The position numbers and the translations under genes were made by a program. The notes under the pieces were generated by a model, which made no database searches, had not been told where the DNA came from, and worked only from the letters and a program-made list of their open reading frames with translations. Below are positions 1 through 4,558 of a stretch of DNA of 7,551 nucleotides, piece after piece (the first letter of the stretch is position 1; every line of letters starts with the position of its first letter). Source of the DNA: CAZJJK01 sp964546285 (lineage in GTDB: Bacteria; Spirochaetota; Spirochaetia; Treponematales; Breznakiellaceae); contig CAZJJK010000133.1 of NCBI GenBank assembly GCA_964546285.1, forward strand, positions 1 to 7,551, written 5' to 3'.

Positions 1-126
1 CATGCTCGAGTACACTACTGCTAGCGTATACCTTAGTCAACAGCATACCCAGGAAATAGTATTGACTCTATGACTCAGTTTGATTTATCAGTGTGATCGA
101 AAAGGGCCTATCAGCTGAATCAATGG

Positions 127-663
127 GTGGATATGAAAAAAAGAACCATATTCATACTTTTTTCAATACTATTTTTGCTTTGTTTGATGGCAAGATGGGT
201 AATCTACTTGCAGCCGGCTTTTCTTACGTCATCATATACAGGCCTTATGTTAGATACAAGATTTTGGTATAGCGTTGATGAAGGCTATAAAATACTAAGC
301 GGCTTTACAAGTGAATCCTTCAAAATATACGATGAATTTCGCCTCTGGGATCTGTTTCTTCCCACGGTGTATTGTTATTTATCTATACAGCTTTTCCGCC
401 TTTTGCCGGATATCAAGAAAAAAATATCTTTCATCCCTATTACGGCCATGTTTTTTGATTATCTGGAAAACCTTTTCGTCAATGTAGTGATGTTGAAGAG
501 CGATAAAAGATTAGCTGTTATTATGGCGGCCGCTAACATAAGCGGTAGCATTAAAACAATATTTCAATATGCCACATGGTTAATATTACCGCTGGTTTTT
601 ATAGGATGGTTGTTACTGAAAATTAAAAAAAAGGAAACTAACATTGAAAAAAGCGGTAAATGA
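127..663 (+). CDS. Four-helix integral membrane protein of unknown function
   Basis: The 178-residue product has four hydrophobic segments, at about residues 7-29, 73-93, 101-123 and 148-167. Between the first two is a roughly 40-residue hydrophilic stretch containing LDTRFWYS (42-49) and an acidic patch. Helix 2 carries DLFLPTVY (75-82) and helix 3 carries DYLEN (111-115). From memory this pattern (a W/Y-rich 'DxRFWYS' segment, then 'D-L-x-x-P-x-x-Y', then 'D-x-x-E-N' inside a helix) recurs in small uncharacterised bacterial membrane proteins of about this length, so the gene is probably complete. I know no function for that family. The frame opens with GTG at 127, but ATG at 133 is equally possible; neither has a convincing Shine-Dalgarno, although GGGTGG lies just before 133. 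The C-terminus is lysine-rich (KIKKKE), suggesting a cytoplasmic tail. The gene converges on the ABC ATPase gene and shares no operon within the window. Confidence 0.75.
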   Translation: MDMKKRTIFILFSILFLLCLMARWVIYLQPAFLTSSYTGLMLDTRFWYSVDEGYKILSGFTSESFKIYDEFRLWDLFLPTVYCYLSIQLFRLLPDIKKKISFIPITAMFFDYLENLFVNVVMLKSDKRLAVIMAAANISGSIKTIFQYATWLILPLVFIGWLLLKIKKKETNIEKSGK

Positions 664-667
664 AGAG

Positions 668-684
668 CCAGGGGCAAGCCCTGG
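668..684 (+). repeat. Hairpin after the membrane-protein gene (repeat unit copy A)
   Basis: CCAGGG (668-673) pairs with CCCTGG (679-684) around a 5-nt loop, four bases after the TGA stop of the upstream gene. No T-run follows, so it is a poor intrinsic terminator as read. The core GCAAGC plus the downstream CGCCTTC (695-701) resembles a second unit at 764-798, so this may be one copy of a dispersed hairpin repeat. Confidence 0.4.
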
Positions 685-720
685 TGTACGCCCCCGCCTT
701 CCCATTAAAAAGCCGTGAAT

Positions 721-736
721 CGCTATCGAAATAGCG
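721..736. other. Six-bp hairpin with a UUCG-type loop
   Basis: CGCTAT (721-726) and ATAGCG (731-736) form a perfect 6-bp stem. The 4-nt loop reads CGAA on the + strand and TTCG on the - strand; UUCG is a stabilising RNA tetraloop. On the - strand a TTTTT run follows after about nine bases, so it could be a backup stop for leftward transcription of the ABC gene. It lies in the non-coding gap between two convergent genes. Confidence 0.35.
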
Positions 737-756
737 CGAAAGATAAAAATCCAATG

Positions 757-779
757 AAAAACACCGGAGCAAGCTCCAG
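757..779 (-). terminator. Probable intrinsic terminator of the ModF-like gene
   Basis: Read leftward, CTGGAG (779-774) pairs with CTCCGG (769-764) around a CTTG loop, including one G-U wobble that pairs only on this strand. It is followed by TGTTTTT (763-757). It begins 23 bases past the TGA of the ABC gene. The strand-specific pairing and the T-run favour a leftward terminator. The stem is short, so efficiency is uncertain. Confidence 0.5.
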
Positions 780-801
780 GGTATGGAAAGCCGCCTTCAA
801 A

Positions 802-2205
802 TCAGAGTCGCCTTTTCCCTTTCACCCGTCCATTGTCCAATTCCAGAACCTGTTTGATTGACCTGGGGAGTTCTTCTGTATGGTGGGCTACATAGATAAG
901 CCCGATGGAAACGCTGGCACAGAGGGCTTCCACGGCGTTGACAAGACGCTTTCTGTAGGCCGCATCCAGACCCTGACAGGGTTCGTCCAGAATAAGAAGC
1001 TGTGGCCGCTTGACAAGAGCCCGGGCTAGGAGTACCAGCCGTTGATCGCCTAGGGTCACGGAAAGAAAAGCTTGGTTTATAATAGCTCTAAGGCCTAGAC
1101 TCTCCAGCCAAAGCATGGCTTCCCGTTTATCGTCTTCCTTTATTACCGTATAGGTACCGATGGAATCATATAGACCGGAACAGACAACAGAGAGGCAACT
1201 ATCGTCATATCGATAAAAAACATTCAATTCAGGGGACATAAAGCCTATACGCTTTTTGATATCCCAAATACTCTCCCCGGTACCGCGCCGTCTGCCAAAA
1301 AGGGAGAAATCATTGGCATACGCTTGGGGATTGTCCGCTAGGATAAGGCTTAGCAGGGTCGTCTTCCCCGCCCCGTTTGGTCCGCGTATAGCCCACCGTT
1401 CACCCCACAGCATTTTCCAATCAAGCTCCTGAAGAACCCGAACACCATCATAGACTACATTGACCCGACGCAGTTCCACTAAAGGCGTACCAGGGGCTGG
1501 AATATCCCATTTCTCAATTAGGGGTAAAGTAGATATGGCGACAGTTTCTGAAGGGCTAAGAAAAAGTTCTCGCGCTAAGCCGGAGTGTAAAACAAGGGCC
1601 TTTTCACCTTGAATAGCCACATGATAATCAGTGATTCCCATTAGATGGGTCACTGCCTTAGGTAGTTCGTCTCGCCGTGATACAGAGATCAGTATTTTTT
1701 GATCCCCAGCTATCACCATTTTATTTATCGCTTCAATCAATTTTTCCCTGGAAATAGAATCCAAACCTTCAAAAGGTTCATCTAAGATGAGAAGCTTTGG
1801 CGCCCTGATCAGAGCCTGAGCAAGAAGAAGCTTCCGCGTTTCCCCATTGGAAAGATAAAGAATATTCCTGCTTAAAAGATGCTGGATACCCAGAATTTCT
1901 ATGACGGAGGCTCTACGACGGGCATAGGCCGTCTCGTCCACTATGGGCTTCTCCGTTTCGTAGGGAGAAANNNNNNNNNNNNNNNNNNNNNNNNNNNNNN
2001 NNNNNNNNNNNNNNNNNNNNNNNNNNNNNNNNNNNNNNNNNNNNNNNNNNNNNNNNNNNNNNNNNNNNNNGCCTTTTCCAGAAGTCTCAGCTCCGATGAG
2101 TCCCCAGCACTCGTCATCATTAATCCGCCAATGTAGGCCCAGAAACGCGAGTTTCTCCCTATTTCTGATCCCTATGTCATTAAGAACGATAAAAGCATGC
2201 CCCAT
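802..2205 (-). CDS. modF: ModF/PhrA-type ABC protein with two fused ATPase domains, interrupted by an assembly gap
   Basis: A cytoplasmic ATPase with two tandem ABC domains and no membrane helices. Domain 1 has a Walker A-like GAETSGKG at the gap edge (2071-2094), signature LSNGETRK (from 1854 leftward) and Walker B LLILDEPFEGLD (1759-1794). Domain 2 has Walker A GPNGAGKTT (1357-1383), the stretch LFGRRRGTGESIWDIKK, Walker B LLILDEPCQGLD (964-999) and AHHTEE as its H-loop. The FGRRRG..E.IWDIKK stretch, LSxGETRK and the YDSIG segment closely match E. coli ModF as I remember it (about 490 aa). ModF is named for its molybdate-operon context, but its biochemical role is poorly defined; no modABC gene is visible here. 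I prefer ATG at 2205 because it aligns with the E. coli start; GTG at 2265 is an in-frame alternative without a Shine-Dalgarno. One hundred N fall between Walker A and the signature, so the reading frame across the gap is assumed. Oddities are a Walker A with T and G at positions 4 and 8, and a domain 2 signature reading VTLGD. Confidence 0.85.
   Translation of the reverse strand: MGHAFIVLNDIGIRNREKLAFLGLHWRINDDECWGLIGAETSGKGXXXXXXXXXXXXXXXXXXXXXXXXXXXXXXXXXXSPYETEKPIVDETAYARRRASVIEILGIQHLLSRNILYLSNGETRKLLLAQALIRAPKLLILDEPFEGLDSISREKLIEAINKMVIAGDQKILISVSRRDELPKAVTHLMGITDYHVAIQGEKALVLHSGLARELFLSPSETVAISTLPLIEKWDIPAPGTPLVELRRVNVVYDGVRVLQELDWKMLWGERWAIRGPNGAGKTTLLSLILADNPQAYANDFSLFGRRRGTGESIWDIKKRIGFMSPELNVFYRYDDSCLSVVCSGLYDSIGTYTVIKEDDKREAMLWLESLGLRAIINQAFLSVTLGDQRLVLLARALVKRPQLLILDEPCQGLDAAYRKRLVNAVEALCASVSIGLIYVAHHTEELPRSIKQVLELDNGRVKGKRRL
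1971..2070. other. Scaffold gap of exactly 100 N
   Basis: The run of exactly 100 undetermined bases is typical of a fixed-length scaffolding placeholder, so the true length is unknown. It lies inside the first ATPase domain of the ModF-like gene. Both flanks happen to stay in one frame with a 100-base spacer. Confidence 0.95.
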
Positions 2206-2378
2206 CGGCTCACTATACCAATATGTACCGCCAGATTTCCAGCTCCTATCGGTTGAGGGTCCCACGGCTTTATTCTATACAACAAAACTATATGAAGATA
2301 TATTACATTTTACCCCCGCCGGAACAAATAGGGCCAAATTATCTTAACCAGTAAACCACGCGCTCGCGTTAGATCATT

Positions 2379-2624
2379 TTAAGACGGTGCGGTCTTTAGC
2401 CAGCCTCGGAAGCTAAAGTCCAGTGTCGCGTAAATATACGGCCCCTTCTTTGGAAAATTCCAACGACAAGTACCGCTCCTTATCACAAACACTAAAATTG
2501 GTAAGGAAAATAAAAATAAGCGCGCAAAAGGCATGAGAATAGCGCCCAGGACCCAGATTTGGGTTGACATCAAGACGGAATAGAAGAAGAACGACACGAT
2601 AGCCACATAAATAAATAGCGGCAT
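2379..2624 (-). CDS. Small two-helix membrane protein, unrecognised
   Basis: The 81-residue product has hydrophobic segments at about residues 2-22 and 25-49, then a hydrophilic tail of some 30 residues rich in aromatic and basic residues (CRWNFPKKGPYIY). I do not recognise a family. Its ATG (2624-2622) begins one base after the TAA of the AhpD-like lipoprotein gene, which suggests translational coupling and co-transcription. There is only a weak Shine-Dalgarno-like GGAT before it. It could be a genuine short membrane partner of the lipoprotein, or the remnant of a longer membrane-protein gene, since the tail after the second helix is not obviously folded. Downstream, 113 bases separate its stop from position 2265, so it may or may not be co-transcribed with the ABC gene. 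Confidence 0.5.
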   Translation of the reverse strand: MPLFIYVAIVSFFFYSVLMSTQIWVLGAILMPFARLFLFSLPILVFVIRSGTCRWNFPKKGPYIYATLDFSFRGWLKTAPS

Positions 2625-2625
2625 T

Positions 2626-3375
2626 TTAATCCATCGTTTCCAAAGTTCGATAAGCTTCCAGCTTCAACAGGGGATCATCGGTGTAGCCCGCGGGTTTGAT
2701 ACGCAGCGCTTCGATAAAGCGAGCCCAATAATTCACCTTAGCGGAAAGAGCCGCGATAGCGACTATTTCCTCATGAGAAAAGAGGCGCCGAACCTCAGAC
2801 AGGAGAGCGGGATCAAAACGTATCGGCGTCGCTGTCAGAGACAAGGCGTAGCGTAGCGCGGCTTTTTCCTTTTCGGTAAACGACGCTACACCGCCAATAT
2901 CCGCTAGACCCTGCATCGCTCGCAATTCTTCCTCCGTTATCGCGTGTTCTTTATATTTGGAGGAATTCACATCGATGGCGAAAGGACAGGAAGAGGTATA
3001 AGAAACCAGCATCCTTAGGATATAGATCAGACGAGGTTCAAGTATCTTCGCGGCTCCTTTTTCTATGTAGAGCTCGAGGGCGCCGGAGGCCACGCCTAGG
3101 TCCGTAGACCAGGTGAGTACCCGACCCGGCAACAACTCTCCTTCAAAGCCTTTTTCGGCAAAGCCTAGTAAGAATTTTGAAAACGCCGGAATTTTTGGCG
3201 GCGGGCTGATAAAGCTTTTCGCTTCCGCGTCAATTGCCTCCGTCCAATCGCTACCGCCGCCGGGCAAGGGCTCCGCTTCGTTCGCTGTCATTCGCGGTTT
3301 CGTACCGACGCACGAACCCGCCGTCAAGGCCATTAGAACGGCCGCGACCTTCCTAACGACTGACCCTATCCTCAT
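2626..3375 (-). CDS. Lipoprotein with an AhpD/carboxymuconolactone-decarboxylase-like domain
   Basis: With the ATG at 3375 the product is 249 residues. Residues 1-21 form a lipoprotein signal peptide: basic n-region MRIGSVVRK, hydrophobic core VAAVLMALT, then A-G-S before Cys22. This fits the relaxed spirochaetal lipobox and predicts a membrane-anchored protein. The remainder resembles the AhpD/carboxymuconolactone-decarboxylase-like fold: SYTSSCPFAIDVNSSK (125-140), then an acidic helix (ITEEEL), FTEKEKAALRYALSLTATP and HEEIVAIAALSAKVNYWARF. Such proteins often have a redox-active CxxC; here it is C130-P-F-A133, so the second cysteine is missing (codon GCC). The open frame extends upstream to 3543, but that would overlap the MarR gene by 68 bases and bury the signal peptide, so I reject the longer start. 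The ATG overlaps the TGA of a 35-codon ORF. Enzymatic activity is uncertain; a thiol-independent or binding role is possible. Confidence 0.75.
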   Translation of the reverse strand: MRIGSVVRKVAAVLMALTAGSCVGTKPRMTANEAEPLPGGGSDWTEAIDAEAKSFISPPPKIPAFSKFLLGFAEKGFEGELLPGRVLTWSTDLGVASGALELYIEKGAAKILEPRLIYILRMLVSYTSSCPFAIDVNSSKYKEHAITEEELRAMQGLADIGGVASFTEKEKAALRYALSLTATPIRFDPALLSEVRRLFSHEEIVAIAALSAKVNYWARFIEALRIKPAGYTDDPLLKLEAYRTLETMD

Positions 3376-3479
3376 TTTAGGGCCTGGGCCGCGATGCTTT
3401 CCGGCGCCGTCACCACAGTCTGACATATCAAAGGGCATTGCCCTTTTTCCGCTAAAGCGTAAAACCTCTTTATCTTCAT
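3372..3479 (-). CDS. Candidate 35-aa coupled small ORF between the MarR and lipoprotein genes
   Basis: Reading leftward from ATG at 3479 gives 35 codons and a TGA at 3374-3372. The peptide begins MKIKRFYALAEKG, contains QCPLICQ (cysteines at 15 and 19) and ends AAQALK. Three things support translation. AGGAGG (3490-3485) lies exactly five bases before the ATG. The ATG overlaps the MarR TGA in an ATGA. Its own TGA overlaps the lipoprotein ATG in a second ATGA. The lipoprotein has only a weak ribosome site, so this ORF may deliver ribosomes to it. I recognise no family. It could be a small protein, a coupling leader, or the original start of a longer gene. Confidence 0.5.
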   Translation of the reverse strand: MKIKRFYALAEKGQCPLICQTVVTAPESIAAQALK

Positions 3480-3907
3480 GACCGCCTCCTATAATCAAGG
3501 ATCTTCGCCATAAGTTCTCCCATTGTGGCAAGGTCCCCTTCACCTAATACAGCCAACACCATTTTAGCTTTTTGTCGACGATATTCTTGAACAGAATGAA
3601 TCACGCGCTCCCCAGCTTCCGTTAGATACAGGTGTACTCGGCGGGCATCTTCTAGCCCGCCTTCGCGGCGGAAAACACCTTTAGCGACCAGGTCCTTGAC
3701 AATCAAGCTGACAGTCGGCTTAGCCAACCCTGTCGCCACAGCGATATCCATCACGCCCGCCCCCGGATTCTCCAGCGCGTGACGCAAAACATGAATGGCC
3801 CCAGGAGAAATATTTATGTCTCGATCCGCCGCGTCCCGCATCCCCACCTGATGCATGAGATCGATGATTGATACTAAGCGCTTGGCGGTATCTTCCAGAC
3901 ATTCCAC
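3476..3907 (-). CDS. MarR-family transcriptional repressor
   Basis: The 143-residue product has the MarR winged-helix layout. A helical dimerisation region occupies residues 1-45. A helix-turn-helix follows at about 51-74 (VMDIAVATGLAKPTVSLIVKD; recognition helix around 62-74). The wing has the conserved D-x-R pattern in EDARRVHLYLT (86-96), and C-terminal helices complete the dimer interface. Length is typical. The start is GTG at 3907, preceded by a strong GGGAGGAG four bases upstream; the ATG at 3902 is in another frame. The single cysteine is Cys3, so there is no evident OhrR-type sensing cysteine pair. It is first in a leftward unit with the 35-aa ORF, the AhpD-like lipoprotein and the 81-aa membrane protein. 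A palindrome over its promoter suggests it represses its own operon and is released by a small ligand, which cannot be identified from sequence. Confidence 0.88.
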   Translation of the reverse strand: MECLEDTAKRLVSIIDLMHQVGMRDAADRDINISPGAIHVLRHALENPGAGVMDIAVATGLAKPTVSLIVKDLVAKGVFRREGGLEDARRVHLYLTEAGERVIHSVQEYRRQKAKMVLAVLGEGDLATMGELMAKILDYRRRS

Positions 3908-3927
3908 AAAACTCCTCCCTTTACATT

Positions 3928-3952
3928 TTAGTTAGTTTTATAAACAATCTAA
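3928..3952. promoter_or_regulatory. Probable MarR operator, 25-bp imperfect palindrome
   Basis: The arms TTAGTTAGTTT (3928-3938) and AAACAATCTAA (3942-3952) pair at 9 of 11 positions around a 3-bp centre (TAT). The arm and overall lengths suit a MarR dimer site. It covers the -10 box and the expected transcription start of the MarR gene, with its near edge about 20 bases from the GTG, which is a classical autorepression position. Confidence 0.6.
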
Positions 3953-3974
3953 TTCATTAAACATCCAGCGTCAA
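3946..3974 (-). promoter_or_regulatory. Sigma-70-type promoter of the MarR operon
   Basis: Read leftward: -35 TTGACG (3974-3969), a 17-bp spacer, -10 TAGATT (3951-3946). The boxes match the consensus at 5/6 and 4/6. Transcription should start near 3939, inside the palindrome, giving a leader of about 30 bases with the strong ribosome site of the MarR gene. Confidence 0.6.
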
Positions 3975-4072
3975 ATTTTCAAAAACCCCTCAACCAAGTA
4001 GGCGCGGACGGAGGAAAAACTTCTTACTATAGCTCTAATAAAAATAGGGAGAACCGCCGGAGGGGAAAGGCC

Positions 4073-4195
4073 ATGCGCCGCGTTCCAGAACAATATCGTC
4101 CTACCAGCATGAAAAGCGACCACTGTCCGCGCCGTTTTATCTTACACGGCATTCACGAAGCTTCACACCCTTATGAGCTTTCCAGCCTCCAGTAA
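4073..4195 (+). CDS. Possible 40-aa small ORF in the intergenic region
   Basis: ATG at 4073 opens 40 codons ending in TAA, starting MRRVPEQYRP and ending YELSSLQ. The purine-rich stretch GGAGGGGAAAGG (4059-4070) precedes it, with GGAGG nine bases upstream of the ATG. The peptide is basic and His-rich in its second half and has no membrane segment. I recognise no family, and no clear promoter is seen. It may be a chance frame or the remnant of a decayed gene. Confidence 0.25.
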   Translation: MRRVPEQYRPTSMKSDHCPRRFILHGIHEASHPYELSSLQ

Positions 4196-4558
4196 AGCGC
4201 TACAACAGAATTGGCAGCAGTTGGTACGATTAAACTAATTGCTTAATATTCCTAAAATATACAAAGATATATAGCTCCAAGCCCTTGCTCGCGCCATCGA
4301 AATAAAGCAGAAAGCTGGATCCCGCTGCCTCTTAATAAGTTTGAATTTGTTAAAGCTTTGCTTTAAAGTTTTCTTAACTAAGACGATTTTAGAAGCCTTA
4401 ATACTTTTAAAATCCAACAGGCTAGTTAAACACGGCTTTTTTACCTCTAAGCGTATTGTATACGACAGCGGCCATAAAACCGTGAGACGATCTCGCGAAG
4501 GCAAACCGCATTCATGAGAACCTCAACTAGATGACGCTGACACTAATGGAGCGATAAA
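4196..4558. other. AT-rich stretch without a recognisable gene
   Basis: This region upstream of the chemotaxis receptor gene must hold that gene's promoter, but I cannot point to a convincing -35/-10 pair. It contains an AT-rich hairpin (TTAAAGC 4350-4356 with GCTTTAA 4360-4366) followed by GTTTTCTT, and a short hairpin GTGAGA-CGA-TCTCGC (4482-4496). The leftward open frame 4504-4235 uses a TTG start without a ribosome site and has no recognisable domain. Confidence 0.5.
4350..4376 (+). other. AT-rich hairpin followed by a T-rich run
   Basis: A perfect 7-bp stem (4350-4356 with 4360-4366) has a TTT loop and is followed by AGTTTTCTT. It could be a weak rightward terminator for transcripts entering the 651-bp intergenic region. 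The stem has only two G-C pairs, so stability is low. Confidence 0.25.

Noticed and set aside
2..73. Open frame at the left edge (ATG at 2, TGA at 71-73), possibly the tail of an upstream gene
   Set aside because: Only 23 codons are visible and nothing is recognisable. It cannot be told from chance without the flanking sequence.
62..90. TTGACT as a -35 box for the first membrane-protein gene
   Set aside because: At 16-18 bp spacing no acceptable -10 box is present (TTATCA and neighbours match poorly).
3113..3481. Rightward 122-codon frame opposite the lipoprotein and MarR genes
   Set aside because: It is the antisense shadow of two well-supported genes; its sequence is proline- and serine-rich with no domain.
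2626..3543. Longer 305-residue version of the lipoprotein starting at 3543
   Set aside because: It would overlap the MarR coding region by 68 bases and put 56 low-quality residues before an evident signal peptide.
4448..4477. Sigma-28-like promoter for the chemotaxis receptor (TAAG ... GGCCATAA)
   Set aside because: The -10 part matches 6 of 8 positions, but the spacing to the TAAG is 18 instead of about 15, so the pair is not convincing.
4235..4504. Leftward 89-codon open frame before the receptor gene
   Set aside because: It starts with TTG without a Shine-Dalgarno, has low-complexity lysine-rich content and no recognisable motif. Probably a chance frame in AT-rich DNA.
4450..4515. Leftward 21-codon frame starting MNAVCLREIVSRFYG with GAGG five bases upstream of its ATG (4515)
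   Set aside because: The start looks vaguely like the beginning of an ABC ATPase, but it stops after 21 codons and nothing downstream continues the match. Too little to call even a pseudogene.
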